DNA of 64,000 nucleotides from Bacteroidales bacterium. GTDB lineage: Bacteria; Bacteroidota; Bacteroidia; Bacteroidales; Lentimicrobiaceae. Both the position numbers and the translations under genes were made by a program. The notes under the pieces are model-generated. The model was given only the letters and a program-made list of their open reading frames with translations. It was not told the origin of the DNA and made no database searches. The DNA is taken from assembly GCA_016788045.1 (NCBI GenBank), contig JAEUTG010000044.1, positions 62,001 through 126,000 of the forward strand. Direction: 5' to 3'. Positions 1 through 8,862 of the stretch are shown piece by piece (the first letter of the stretch is position 1; each line of letters opens with the position of its first letter).

Positions 1-2
1 AT

Positions 3-839
3 AACCTTGAGGGAAAAATTGATACCTCACTTTCGGTATTTAACCTCAAACGGCCCAACAACATTGACATTGAATACGGCCTTGATGTGAACGGAACGGC
101 GACCGACATAGCCGTATTCACCGAAAGAGGCAGAAACATGATCAGGGTTTACGCACTCCCGTCAATGCAGGCAATTGATGGCGGAGGAATCCCGGTTTTT
201 GAAGGTGAAACGGAACGCGACCCCATGGGCGTCGGGCTCTACAAAGATCCTTCAAACGGTAACGTTTATGCCATCGTCAGCAGAAAAACAGGGCCTTCAG
301 GTTCTTACCTCTGGCAGTACCGCTTAACTGCCAGCACGGGTGGTGTGGTCAGCGGAGAAAAGGTAAGGGCATTCGGTGAATTTACCGGTGGTAAGGAAAT
401 CGAAGCTGTGGTGGTTGATGATGAGCTGGGGTATGTTTATTACTCCAACGAAGGGGTGGGTGTAAGGCAGTATTACGCCTCTCCCGATAAAGGAAATCAG
501 GAACTGGCCCTTTTTGCCACCACCGGTATTGCCGAAGATCACGAAGGTCTCTCGATTTATAAAACTTCTCCAACCGAAGGTTACATACTGTTGTCGGATC
601 AGCAGGTTAACCAGTTCCGCATTTACAGCCGCGAGGGAACCAAAGAAAATCCCTACGAACACAAGCTGCTGAAGATCATCAAAGTTTCAGCCCAGGAAAG
701 TGATGGCTCCGATGTAACTGAAATGCCGCTGAACGATGTGTTCAAACACGGAATGTTCATCACCATGAGCGACGACAAAACCTTCCATTTCTACCGTTGG
801 GAAGACATAGCCGGCAACGAGCTGAAGGTGGTGAAGTAA
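3..839 (+). CDS. 3-phytase (beta-propeller phytase), C-terminal part
   Basis: The frame is open from the window edge, so this is the C-terminal ~278 residues of a longer protein; the ATG at 87 is internal. The visible start carries the RPNNIDIEYG motif typical of Bacillus-type beta-propeller phytases, followed by ordered propeller strands (TDIAVFTERGRNMIRVY; GYVYYSNEGVGVRQY; AEDHEGLSIY; GYILLSDQ; DVTEMPLNDVFKHG). These enzymes remove phosphate from inositol hexakisphosphate using calcium, usually outside the cytoplasm; the signal peptide would lie upstream of the window. Family assignment is from these motifs; the exact N-terminus cannot be seen. Confidence 0.9.
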   Translation, partial: NLEGKIDTSLSVFNLKRPNNIDIEYGLDVNGTATDIAVFTERGRNMIRVYALPSMQAIDGGGIPVFEGETERDPMGVGLYKDPSNGNVYAIVSRKTGPSGSYLWQYRLTASTGGVVSGEKVRAFGEFTGGKEIEAVVVDDELGYVYYSNEGVGVRQYYASPDKGNQELALFATTGIAEDHEGLSIYKTSPTEGYILLSDQQVNQFRIYSREGTKENPYEHKLLKIIKVSAQESDGSDVTEMPLNDVFKHGMFITMSDDKTFHFYRWEDIAGNELKVVK

Positions 840-840
840 G

Positions 841-926
841 AAGACAAGTCTAAAGTCTAAAGTAAAAAGTCTAAAGTAAAAAGCCTGCTATGCCTGCCTG
901 ACTGAGTCTGGCAGACATGGCAGGCT
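841..926. repeat. Short tandem repeat plus 17-bp palindrome after the phytase gene
   Basis: Directly after the phytase stop is a simple tandem array built from AAGTCTAAAGT/AAAAAGT units (about 845-881). It is followed by a large imperfect hairpin: arms 882-898 and 910-926 (AGCCTGCTATGCCTGCC against GGCAGACATGGCAGGCT) with an 11-nt loop. The simple repeat recurs in the opposite orientation at 57.23 kb. The CTGCC/GGCAG palindrome resembles the short palindromes nested in other intergenic repeats of this window (33.6-34.0, 42.8, 50.2 and 60.85 kb). It could end transcription in both directions; that is inference. Confidence 0.7.
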
Positions 927-973
927 CGAAGTTTAAGGCAACCCTGTTTTTGTAGGTTTACTCCAAAGTGGCA

Positions 974-1147
974 GGCGCAAGTCTGCGACTTGTGCCTCAG
1001 ACATCAATGCTTCCATTTCCCAAAAACCTGCTGAATGTGGCCGGCGCAAGTCTGTGACTTGTGCCTAAACCCCGATGCTGCCAGTGCAAGTCTGCAACAT
1101 GTGCCATGAACCCCAAATGTGGCCGGCGCAAGTCTGTGACTTGAGCC
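974..1147. repeat. Four REP-like palindromes
   Basis: Four copies of a 23-nt imperfect palindrome of the form GGCGCAAGTCTGYGACTTGTGCC lie at 974-996, 1043-1065, 1083-1105 (degenerate) and 1125-1147. Each can fold with GCAAGTC pairing to GACTTGYGC. The last copy abuts the stop codon of the beta-glucosidase gene, and the sequence following the first copy (997-1034) is a near copy of that gene's 3' end. The form is like REP/GEM palindromes mobilised by RAYT-type (IS200-like) transposases, but no such transposase is in the window. Confidence 0.75.
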
Positions 1148-2509
1148 TCAGACATCAATACTGCCGTTCCCCAAAAACCGGCTGTACCACCGCCCCGATT
1201 CTTTAACAATTCGTTGTTGGGTAACGTAATCAATGTAAACCAGTCCAAACCTCGGCCTGTAGCCTTCAGCCCATTCAAAATTGTCAGTGAAACTCCAGAT
1301 AAAATAACCATTTACCCTTACCCCTTCCTGTCTTGCCTTCAACACCTGACCAATAGCGGTTTCCAGAAAGGCCTTACGCTTAGGGTCATCTACACGGCCA
1401 TCTTTAAGTTCATCATCGAAGGCAGCTCCGTTCTCCGTTACAATAAGTTCCTTAAAATTGTGGTACTGATTGAACTTATGTAACATATGGTAAATCCCCT
1501 GCGGATAAACCTCCCAGTTCATCTGCGTGATTTCTGCCTTCCGCTTTGCTGCCCTGATGATCCTGGCTTGCATAAAAGGAATGTAAAATGCATGGGTTAC
1601 GATCTCCCGCGTGTAGTTCTGTATCCCGATAAAGTCCATGCTGAAAGCCAGTCTTGCCTCATCCCCATCTTTGATAAACGGCTCCAGCCTTCTGAGGAAC
1701 TTCAGGTCAGCGATCGGGTAGCCCAGGCCTGCCAGGGGTTCAACAAACAAACGGTTCAGCAGGGCATCCACACGGCGGGCAGCCCGCAGGTCAGCTTCAC
1801 GGTGGGTGTTTGCTTCAATGTATGAACAGGAAAATGTGGTTCCTACCAAAGCATCCGGCGACATTGAGCGTACGATCCTCCCTCCTTCTGCCTGGCACAT
1901 GGCGGCATGATGAATGGCGGCCAGAAAACTGTTGAGACCCCTGCGGCCCGGAGCGTGCAAACCCAGAAAATAGCCGGTTCCTGTAAAAACCATGGGCTCA
2001 TTCAGGATCATCCAACGCCTCACTTTACGCCCGAATTGGCGGATGCACAACTCCACGTAATCACCAAACCAGCCGATGACATCGCGGTTGGTCCAGCCTC
2101 CCCTTTCCTCCAATGCCTGAGGCAGGTCCCAGTGATAGAGCGTTATCCAGGGCTCAATACCTTTTGCCAGGCATTGATCAATCAGCCGGTGGTAAAAATC
2201 AATGCCGGAATTGTTGATATGACGGGTTGTGCCATCAGGAAGAATGCGGCTCCACGAAAGGGAGAACCGGAAAGCGGGAATCTGCATCCGGGCCATCAGA
2301 TCAAGATCACCGGGATACCTGTGGTAAAAATCACAGGCAACATCAGCCTTCTGGCTTTGATAGATTTTCCCCCGGGTATGGGAGAATACATCCCAGATTG
2401 ATTTTCCTTTTCCGTCCGCATCACTGGCCCCTTCTGTCTGAAACGAAGAGGCCGATACACCCCATTTAAACTCAGGCCCGAAATCCTCCTTCGAATAATC
2501 CAACCCCAT
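1148..2509 (-). CDS. GH1 family beta-glucosidase
   Basis: This 453-residue glycoside hydrolase family 1 enzyme hydrolyses terminal beta-glucosides or related beta-glycosides with retention. The signatures are in order: FKWGVSASSFQTEG near the N-terminus, TLYHWDLPQALEERGGW at ~123-139, acid/base glutamate E171 in ILNEPMVF, nucleophile E359 in IVTENGAAF, and the C-terminal FIWSFTDNFEWAEGY. There is no signal peptide, so it is probably cytoplasmic, and the length is normal for GH1. It starts two bases after the glycosyltransferase gene upstream, so the two are probably co-transcribed. The last ~10 codons (RFLGNGSIDV) lie in a sequence block duplicated downstream with REP-like palindromes, suggesting the 3' end was remodelled by repeat insertion. 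Confidence 0.95.
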   Translation of the reverse strand: MGLDYSKEDFGPEFKWGVSASSFQTEGASDADGKGKSIWDVFSHTRGKIYQSQKADVACDFYHRYPGDLDLMARMQIPAFRFSLSWSRILPDGTTRHINNSGIDFYHRLIDQCLAKGIEPWITLYHWDLPQALEERGGWTNRDVIGWFGDYVELCIRQFGRKVRRWMILNEPMVFTGTGYFLGLHAPGRRGLNSFLAAIHHAAMCQAEGGRIVRSMSPDALVGTTFSCSYIEANTHREADLRAARRVDALLNRLFVEPLAGLGYPIADLKFLRRLEPFIKDGDEARLAFSMDFIGIQNYTREIVTHAFYIPFMQARIIRAAKRKAEITQMNWEVYPQGIYHMLHKFNQYHNFKELIVTENGAAFDDELKDGRVDDPKRKAFLETAIGQVLKARQEGVRVNGYFIWSFTDNFEWAEGYRPRFGLVYIDYVTQQRIVKESGRWYSRFLGNGSIDV

Positions 2510-2511
2510 AC

Positions 2512-3591
2512 TTAAAACCTGGAAACAATCTTTTTCAGCAGCATGTTCCTGAACTTCTCCACCGAGTATTCCTTCACTTTAGATTCTGAAGGCGAGTTTC
2601 TGGCAACAACTTGTGTATCAATAATCCGGTTGATAATCTCCTCAGTCCTGTCGGGATAATCAACTCCCACAACTTCCCCGTTTTCGATCCAGTCCAAAAC
2701 TTTACTTACGTGATTGGCTTTGAATGATTTGAGCACGGGCACTCCCATATCCTTTAGTGCTGACGCATTGCATAGCTGTTCATACTGACCCTTCATGGGG
2801 ATTACCATGAGTTTTTTATGCATATACAGAGCTTCAGCCGGTGTCTCAAATCCCGCTCCGCAGATTACCCCGGCTGAAGTTGCCATGCTGCGGATGAATG
2901 CCTCATTATTGATGGGTCGTATGACGATATTGCCCAGGTCAATCTGAATCCTGATTCGCTTGGAGAAAACTTCCCAGCGGACATTCCCGCACCACTTCAA
3001 AACATTGAGGATACGCTGATCATCGTATGCAGGCAGGTATACGGTGTAATGTCCGAGGTTTTCAAGCGTTTGTTCCCGTACCTGCGAGCGGATTACCGGG
3101 GTGAATATCTTATCGTCGTACGATTTGAAATGAAATCCGAATTTTACATCCGCCGGGGCGTAGCTCTTCAAGATAGCCTTACCTAAAAAGTCAACATCTT
3201 TTGGCTGGGGAGCCTTTTTGTTAAGCACAGCGGCCTGATGGCTCACTGCGATGCACTTTACACCCGAAAGATAGCTGGCCCAGGCTGATACAGGTTCAAA
3301 ATCGCTGATCACCAAATCATAGTCTCTCACGGGCATGCTGTTAATTTCTGACAACAATACACCGATGTAGTTTCTCTTGTAGGTTTCTACCAGATCTATT
3401 CCCCCTTTGGCCCCGAAAACAAATCCAAGTCCGTTGAACCTGTATTTTACCGGATACGGAAAATCCACTTCGGCCTGCGACCCGCTGATCAGCAGATCGG
3501 TTTCATGGTTTTTCTGAAGCAAAGGCACAATTTCTCTGGCCCTGCTGATGTGGCCATTTCCAGTGCCCTGTATAGCATATAAAATCTTCAT
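2512..3591 (-). CDS. GT-B glycosyltransferase, UDP-GlcNAc-transferase-like
   Basis: A 359-residue protein whose N-terminus MKILYAIQGTGNGHISRA has the glycine-rich GxGxGHxxR loop of MurG/GT28-like GT-B enzymes. The C-terminal half carries a nucleotide-sugar site pattern (ICGAGFETPAEALYM then PMKGQYEQLCNA), like the GGxxTxxE and QxxN motifs of this fold. It probably transfers a sugar to a lipid or surface glycan; donor and acceptor cannot be read from the sequence. It is the first gene of a two-gene minus-strand unit with the GH1 enzyme. No signal peptide or membrane span is seen. Confidence 0.85.
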   Translation of the reverse strand: MKILYAIQGTGNGHISRAREIVPLLQKNHETDLLISGSQAEVDFPYPVKYRFNGLGFVFGAKGGIDLVETYKRNYIGVLLSEINSMPVRDYDLVISDFEPVSAWASYLSGVKCIAVSHQAAVLNKKAPQPKDVDFLGKAILKSYAPADVKFGFHFKSYDDKIFTPVIRSQVREQTLENLGHYTVYLPAYDDQRILNVLKWCGNVRWEVFSKRIRIQIDLGNIVIRPINNEAFIRSMATSAGVICGAGFETPAEALYMHKKLMVIPMKGQYEQLCNASALKDMGVPVLKSFKANHVSKVLDWIENGEVVGVDYPDRTEEIINRIIDTQVVARNSPSESKVKEYSVEKFRNMLLKKIVSRF

Positions 3592-4085
3592 TCCAGGCTG
3601 GTTATTTTAACAACTATCGATTATTCCCTTTCTCATGAGAATAGTACAGCGTTTTTGGCATGATGAGGATTAGCTCTGCACCCAAAGCTAAAAGCCGTCA
3701 TCCCGTAACACAATCAAACGGCTTAAATAAAGATTCTTTCGGCTGAATTTTACTGGTGTAGCCAGCAAAGATCTGAAAACAGAGAAATCAGGGATTGCAG
3801 ACATTTCACAGTCAGGGAATCGCTGCAGGAATTCCTGTTCAATGCTTTGATGAGGAATGAAAGGCATAAAGGAATAGCAGTATGATTAGTTGCAGAAACA
3901 GATCATTGAAACTGCACTTAACTGACTCCAGCACCGCTGCAAGCTTCCCGAAAATCCGGATCCTCTGCAATCCGGAACCAAGGCTTATCATACTAGGGCG
4001 CATGTCGCTGATCAATGAGGCAAGTTATTTTCACAAAAATACTCACCCAGGCTTATCTCAATGTAAAGCCCGTGTTATCTGTTTG
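3592..4085. other. Intergenic region, no feature recognised
   Basis: About 490 bp between the glycosyltransferase and membrane-protein genes. I see no convincing coding sequence, RNA, repeat or promoter pair. A 77-codon plus-strand frame at 3882-4115 overlaps the end of the next gene and looks spurious. The region may hold the promoter for the minus-strand glycosyltransferase-glucosidase pair. Confidence 0.5.
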
Positions 4086-4694
4086 TTAAGTTTTTGTAAC
4101 AGCCTGGTCTTTTGAACTCCTGCAGAAAAGTACCATTCCGGTGAGTGCTCCGTAAACGAGTGCTCCGGCAAAAAAAGCAATCAGTCCGAAACTTGTAAAT
4201 AATATACAACTCCCCCACCCGATTGCAGAGGCCAGGGCCCACAAAAATGGAGTTCTGGTAGTCTGGCGCAACATTCTTGCCTGCAACAAACCGGCAATTA
4301 GTCCGGCAAATGCAAAAATGCCCGCTTCAGCATAATGAACATCTGTATTGAACAGATTGATCAATCCCCGTAAAATGCTCAGCTTCCACAACACCAGGCC
4401 TGCCATCACCTCGGCGATCACAAAACCTGCTACAAGCGACCAGACCCAGATTCCTGAAATTCTTATCTGTTTTCTCAGGAATTTCAGTTGAAAAAAACCG
4501 GTTCCAGTCGCCAGAAGAATGCCACTTGCAATATGCATTGAAGTATTTGAAAGATAAGTTCCTGAATCAGCCATGGTAAATCCATACGAGCCATGTACCA
4601 GCACCATGGCCACCAGACCGGGGATCAGGCTCAATGGTATTACCAGACTATGCCAGAAAGTCCAATTGATAAACAGGTTTTTACTTTTCATCAT
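4086..4694 (-). CDS. Polytopic membrane protein of unknown function
   Basis: A 202-residue protein made almost entirely of hydrophobic segments: about six spans, including WHSLVIPLSLIPGLVAMVL, MHIASGILLATGTGFF, WVWSLVAGFVIAEVMAGLV, AGIFAFAGLIAGLL, and a pair near 170-195. The segments are separated by short basic loops (KFLRKQIR, RMLRQTTR). No family motif is recognised. It stands alone, convergent with nothing, and the following plus-strand gene has its own promoter. Confidence 0.7.
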   Translation of the reverse strand: MMKSKNLFINWTFWHSLVIPLSLIPGLVAMVLVHGSYGFTMADSGTYLSNTSMHIASGILLATGTGFFQLKFLRKQIRISGIWVWSLVAGFVIAEVMAGLVLWKLSILRGLINLFNTDVHYAEAGIFAFAGLIAGLLQARMLRQTTRTPFLWALASAIGWGSCILFTSFGLIAFFAGALVYGALTGMVLFCRSSKDQAVTKT

Positions 4695-4859
4695 TCCTCT
4701 ATTAAAGACAGGTTATTTCAGTCTGAACATCCCATATGTCGGGTTCATTACCTGTATTGGCCCATCACTGTAAATTTAATCAATTTTCACCGAAAAATGA
4801 AATCAGGAGCCGAAGAAAAGAGAACATTTTGAGTCTGATATTAAAACAGTCTGCGAACT

Positions 4860-4892
4860 TTTGGATTTTTTTTATTTATTTGATTACTTTTG
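4860..4892 (+). promoter_or_regulatory. Bacteroidota-type promoter for the T9SS-exported protein
   Basis: A -33 element TTTG at 4860-4863 is followed after 21 bp by a -7 element TACTTTTG (consensus TAnnTTTG) at 4885-4892. Spacing and both boxes fit the Bacteroidota sigma-A consensus. The -7 box overlaps the most upstream possible start codon (TTG 4890), so transcription starts after that codon and translation must begin further downstream. Confidence 0.75.
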
Positions 4893-4937
4893 TTTTTAAC
4901 AGTAAATAAAACAGTCATTCACTTATTCCTGTATACC

Positions 4938-7900
4938 TTGAGAGGAAAACTACTGCTTTTTGCATTGGCACTGCTGACATCGCTTGCTTACGCCCAGAAA
5001 CAGGCCAATTACTGGTACTTTGGTCAGAACGCCGGAATCAGCTTCGCCATGGGGCCTCCGGCACCATTAACCAACGGAGTGCTCAACACCGGAGAAGGTT
5101 GCTCGTCAATTTCGACAGCCAACGGTACCCTGGAGTTCTATACCGACGGCCGCTTTGTATACAACAGGAACCACATTCAGATGCCCAATGGCAGTGGCTT
5201 GTTTGGTCACTCCTCCAGCACCCAGTCGGGCATTATTGTGCCCAAACCCGGAAGCACTACAGAGTATTACATTTTTACCGTTGATGCTGCTGACAACGGG
5301 CTGGCCAATGGTTTGTGCTATACAAAAGTCGACATGACCCTCGAAGAAGGGCTTGGAGATGTCGATGTTACTGAAAAGAATATTTCCCTGGTCCCATTAG
5401 CCTGCGAAAAAGTTACTGCCGTCGGGCACAGCGATGGAGCTACTTTTTGGGTAATCACCAAGAAATGGGGCAATGCCGATTTCTATGCCTACCGCATCAC
5501 CTTCGACGGTGTTGTCACCGAACCCATTATCAGTACCACAGGGCCTCCCCTTACCGGGAACATGGGCCAGGCATCCAAAGGCTACCTGAAGGTATCGCCC
5601 GATGGAACAAAAATAGCCGCCGCAAACAACACAGACTATACTGTAGGTATCTACAATTTCGACAATTCTACCGGAATCGTTACACACCTCGTTACCGATG
5701 AGAATTACACCGATCCCGGCGGATTTGATCCCGGCGGCCCTTACGGCGTTGAGTTTTCACCGAACAGTAAATACCTCTATATCGGCGAATGGAAGGGAAA
5801 CAGGAAGATACACCAGTATGACCTTTCCTCCGGAGACCCGACAACCATTCTGAGTTCAAGAGTGGTGGTTGCTTCTGTTGGCCAGGGGGCTGATCCGATC
5901 GGAGCGCTTCAGCTCGGGCCCGACAACCGCATGTACATTGCCCGTTACCAGTCCCCTTACATTTCAAGAATAAACCTCCCCAATGTTCAGGGGGTTGGTT
6001 GTGATTTCGTGGAAAACTCCGTCGGACTAGCCGGAAGGGAATGCCGCTACGGACTACCCCCTTTCATTCAGTCATTCTTTTTCCTCTCTGCCGACTTCTA
6101 CTGGGATGACCCTGCCTGCGACGGTCTGCCCACCCATTTCTACACCAGTGCATCCGACAATCCCGATTCTGTTAAATGGACCTTCCCCGACGGATCACAC
6201 TCTGAATTGCTCAATCCCACTTACCTGTTTCCCGGTCCGGGGCTCTATGGCGTTGGACTGGTTGTCTATCTCTACGGACAGTCCAAAACCGTGATGCGGT
6301 TCGTAAGGATCAACACCAGCCCGACCGTTTCTCTTGGAAATGACACCATCATCTGCAGGGAAGAAGCCTTTTACCTTGATCCGGGATCCTACAGCTCGTA
6401 CCTCTGGCAGGACGGATCCATTTCCCAAACCATACTGACTGACTCCTCCGAATGGTATAAGTGTACAGTGGCCAATGAATTCGGATGCACGGCGGTCGAT
6501 AGTATTTACGTTACTGTTAATCCCCATCCCGAAATAAGTGCCGGTCCCGATCTTACCATCGCCGAAGGTACCACCACCTTCCTCGAAGGTACCGTCAACG
6601 GAAACACCACCGAATACACCTATCACTGGGAGCCGGCATCCCTGCTCATCAACCCGGATGTATTGCAACCCATTACCATTCCGATGACCACAACGACGGT
6701 GTTCACACTGGTGACCACCAATATACAGAGTGGGTGTGAGAGCACCGATGAAATGCTGGTCACCGTGGAAGGTGGGGTGTTGTTCTGTTTTGCATCAGCC
6801 AACCCGGGAAGTATCTGCCGTGGCGATCAAACACAGTTACAGGGACAGGCCTATGGCGGAACCGGCGAATACACCTATGCATGGACCTCCAGTCCTCCGG
6901 GATTTACTTCAACACTCAGCAACCCCACGGTGAACCCGACCCAGACAACAACCTATTTTCTCACGGTTGATGATGGTGAAACCATTGTCAACAACCAGGT
7001 TCAGGTAACCGTTCACCCGCTTCCGGTTCCCGATGCGGGCATCAATCAGGTAATTACCTTCGGCACCCCGACTACCCTTCAGGGCAGCGCTTCCCAGGGA
7101 ACCGGCCCTTACCTGTATGCGTGGGAGCCAGCCGACAAACTTCTTGCTACCAATGTTCCGAATCCGACCACAGTCAATCTTTATGAATCAACCATCTTCT
7201 CCCTCTTCGTTACAGATCTCGGAACCGGGTGCGTTTGTGAACAGCCCGATTTTGTAACGGTTTCCATGGAAGGCGAAGCACTCAATACCCATCCCTCCGC
7301 TTTACCCGATACCATCTGCTCGGGAAGTGTTACACACCTGTTTTCTCTGGCCGGAGGTGGCACACAAAACTACACCTACCAGTGGACCTCCGATCCTCCG
7401 GGATTTACCTCCGACCTGGCCAACCCTGAAGTGTACCCCACCAACACAACAACATACCATTTAACCGTCAGCGACGGATTTAATACCAGTTCGGCCAGTA
7501 CCACCGTTACCGTAAATCCGGTTCCGCAGGTTCACCTGCTTCCCGATGATCCCAGGGTACTGATCATTAGTCCTACCGAAATCGGGCTTTGCGTCTTCGA
7601 CACCATCGTGATCGATGCCGGAAACCCAGGACATACCTACCTGTGGAGCAATGGTTCAGTAGATCAGCAGATCAGTCTTTCAACCTCAGGTCTGAGTTTC
7701 GATTATCAGGAATACAACGTTACCGTTACCGATCCGCTTTCGGGATGCAGCAAAAACGCTGAAATCACCGCTGTATTTACGTTTCTTTACTGCAGTTATG
7801 GTATTGACGATCAAAGTGCTGAGCGGATGTTCCGGGTGTACCCTGTTCCTTCAGAAGATGGATTGGTCAGTTATTCGGTGGAGCAACTCTCCGGTAAAAC

Positions 7901-8075
7901 ACAGATCGTACTCTACACCACACAGGGAAAGCTGGTTTATTCAGAGGAGGTATCCATACCAACGGGAGAAAAGTTCAGCGCCGACCTGAATCTCAGGCAT
8001 CTGGCCTCCGGCACTTACTTCCTCAAACTCACGAACCAGGAAACCGAAATCGTGCGGAAGATTGTTATTCAGTAA
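4938..8075 (+). CDS. Secreted PKD/Ig-repeat protein with T9SS type A sorting domain
   Basis: About 1045 residues from the TTG at 4938, chosen because it gives a clean signal peptide (MRGKLLLFALALLTSLAYAQ) and lies after the promoter; no ATG exists in the first ~55 codons. Residues ~20-380 form a repeated beta-rich region resembling a propeller (WYFGQNAGISF; VSPDGTKIAAANN; FSPNSKYLYIGEW; LGPDNRMYIARY). A PKD-like domain follows (PDSVKWTFPDGSHSELLNPT), then four or more Ig-like repeats with recurring TVNPxPxxxAG linkers. The last ~85 residues (FRVYPVPSEDG to ETEIVRKIVIQ) are a type IX secretion sorting domain. It is therefore an exported, probably surface-attached or released protein; the ligand is unknown. 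A strong terminator follows. Confidence 0.9.
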   Translation: MRGKLLLFALALLTSLAYAQKQANYWYFGQNAGISFAMGPPAPLTNGVLNTGEGCSSISTANGTLEFYTDGRFVYNRNHIQMPNGSGLFGHSSSTQSGIIVPKPGSTTEYYIFTVDAADNGLANGLCYTKVDMTLEEGLGDVDVTEKNISLVPLACEKVTAVGHSDGATFWVITKKWGNADFYAYRITFDGVVTEPIISTTGPPLTGNMGQASKGYLKVSPDGTKIAAANNTDYTVGIYNFDNSTGIVTHLVTDENYTDPGGFDPGGPYGVEFSPNSKYLYIGEWKGNRKIHQYDLSSGDPTTILSSRVVVASVGQGADPIGALQLGPDNRMYIARYQSPYISRINLPNVQGVGCDFVENSVGLAGRECRYGLPPFIQSFFFLSADFYWDDPACDGLPTHFYTSASDNPDSVKWTFPDGSHSELLNPTYLFPGPGLYGVGLVVYLYGQSKTVMRFVRINTSPTVSLGNDTIICREEAFYLDPGSYSSYLWQDGSISQTILTDSSEWYKCTVANEFGCTAVDSIYVTVNPHPEISAGPDLTIAEGTTTFLEGTVNGNTTEYTYHWEPASLLINPDVLQPITIPMTTTTVFTLVTTNIQSGCESTDEMLVTVEGGVLFCFASANPGSICRGDQTQLQGQAYGGTGEYTYAWTSSPPGFTSTLSNPTVNPTQTTTYFLTVDDGETIVNNQVQVTVHPLPVPDAGINQVITFGTPTTLQGSASQGTGPYLYAWEPADKLLATNVPNPTTVNLYESTIFSLFVTDLGTGCVCEQPDFVTVSMEGEALNTHPSALPDTICSGSVTHLFSLAGGGTQNYTYQWTSDPPGFTSDLANPEVYPTNTTTYHLTVSDGFNTSSASTTVTVNPVPQVHLLPDDPRVLIISPTEIGLCVFDTIVIDAGNPGHTYLWSNGSVDQQISLSTSGLSFDYQEYNVTVTDPLSGCSKNAEITAVFTFLYCSYGIDDQSAERMFRVYPVPSEDGLVSYSVEQLSGKTQIVLYTTQGKLVYSEEVSIPTGEKFSADLNLRHLASGTYFLKLTNQETEIVRKIVIQ

Positions 8076-8093
8076 TACACCTCCCTTATCCGC

Positions 8094-8125
8094 AAAACGG
8101 CAGAATATATCTGCCGTTTTTTTTT
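8094..8125 (+). terminator. Rho-independent terminator of the T9SS protein gene
   Basis: Perfect 11-bp stem AAAACGGCAGA (8094-8104) / TCTGCCGTTTT (8110-8120) with a 5-nt loop, running into an uninterrupted T tract. Confidence 0.9.
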
Positions 8126-8389
8126 GCTCTAAGGTCGCTTTTCAGCCAAAGAATCAGAAACCCGGTTGGTTGTGAGGGTTATAAACCTCTTGGACTGGCC
8201 TTGTACAAACCCTCTTTCAATATATTCCTGATAGGTATTTATACTTACTCATCCACAGGCTGTTACACCTGGTTTTTCAGTATTTCCACCCATTGTGCAA
8301 CCCGCGTCAGGGCTGTAATTTTACATCATAAACAGATAATGTTTTCTTCACAGGGAACCCATGACTCACAACCTCAAAACAACCTGATT

Positions 8390-8635
8390 ATGAGAACGAA
8401 ATTCAGAATATTCCTATTAAGTATTGTCATTGCATTTTTCGGCCTTGTCAGCAACGTGATGGCCCAGCCAAGTCCGGGCGGAAACCAGGGCGGAACAACA
8501 CCCGGCGGCCCACCCATCGGTGGAGGAACCGCTCCCATCGGCAGCGGCATCACCCTGCTGGTACTGATGGCAGCCAGCTACGGACTGAAACGCAGGTTCG
8601 ACGCCCGAAACAGTGCTGCAGAAGCAGAAGACTGA
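8390..8635 (+). CDS. Small Gly/Pro-rich secreted protein with PID-CTERM-like tail
   Basis: An 81-residue protein starting MRTKFRIFLLSIVIAFFGL with a signal peptide ending near VMAQ. Then follows a short glycine/proline segment, GGTTPGGPPIGGGTAPIG, a hydrophobic stretch GITLLVLMAASYGL, and a basic tail KRRF. This layout (P-I-x-G-G, transmembrane helix, basic end) resembles the short PID-CTERM sorting proteins of Bacteroidota, proposed substrates of an exosortase-like enzyme. The motif is not exact (PIGGG where PIDGG is expected), so the match is tentative. The longer frame from 8201 is rejected because the signal peptide begins here. Confidence 0.65.
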   Translation: MRTKFRIFLLSIVIAFFGLVSNVMAQPSPGGNQGGTTPGGPPIGGGTAPIGSGITLLVLMAASYGLKRRFDARNSAAEAED

Positions 8636-8689
8636 AAACCAGAATCCTGATAGTCGTTCAGGAAGGCTGCTTACACTGCAGACCACAGA

Positions 8690-8732
8690 AAAAAAACGGA
8701 GGAAGCCGGTACAACACTGACTTCCTCCGTTT
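8690..8732 (-). terminator. Terminator originally belonging to the tRNA gene
   Basis: Stem AAACGGAGGAAG (8694-8705) / CTTCCTCCGTTT (8721-8732), with a T8 run in the minus-strand sense (A run 8689-8696). It lies directly 3' of the displaced tRNA tail on the minus strand, as a tRNA terminator would. Confidence 0.75.
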
Positions 8733-8737
8733 GGTTT

Positions 8738-8757
8738 GTGGGCCCACCTGGACTTGA
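8738..8757. repeat. Attachment-site repeat, displaced tRNA 3' tail
   Basis: The 20-mer GTGGGCCCACCTGGACTTGA is identical to 56258-56277, where it forms the 3' end (T-arm 3' half, acceptor strand and discriminator base) of an intact tRNA(CAU). Here it stands alone: the rest of the tRNA is missing and the sequence diverges at 8758. This is the usual appearance of the far end of an element integrated into a tRNA 3' end. Confidence 0.8.
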
Positions 8758-8862
8758 TGATTAACTGCCACTGGTAAATCAAAATATAAAAACTAATCCT
8801 GGGAAAAAGCGAAAAAGAAAGTCAGGATATCTTCAATGACATTATCAATGAATGAATCCTGC

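Noticed and set aside
997..1311. 104-codon minus-strand frame after the glucosidase gene
   Set aside because: It exists only because the gene tail is duplicated with the REP-like palindromes; its upstream part is antisense-frame sequence within the GH1 gene.
3882..4115. 77-codon plus-strand frame
   Set aside because: Overlaps the 3' end of the membrane-protein gene on the other strand, has no recognisable composition or start signal.
8201..8389. N-terminal extension of the small secreted protein
   Set aside because: A clear signal peptide begins at ATG 8390; the extension would bury it and has no coding look.
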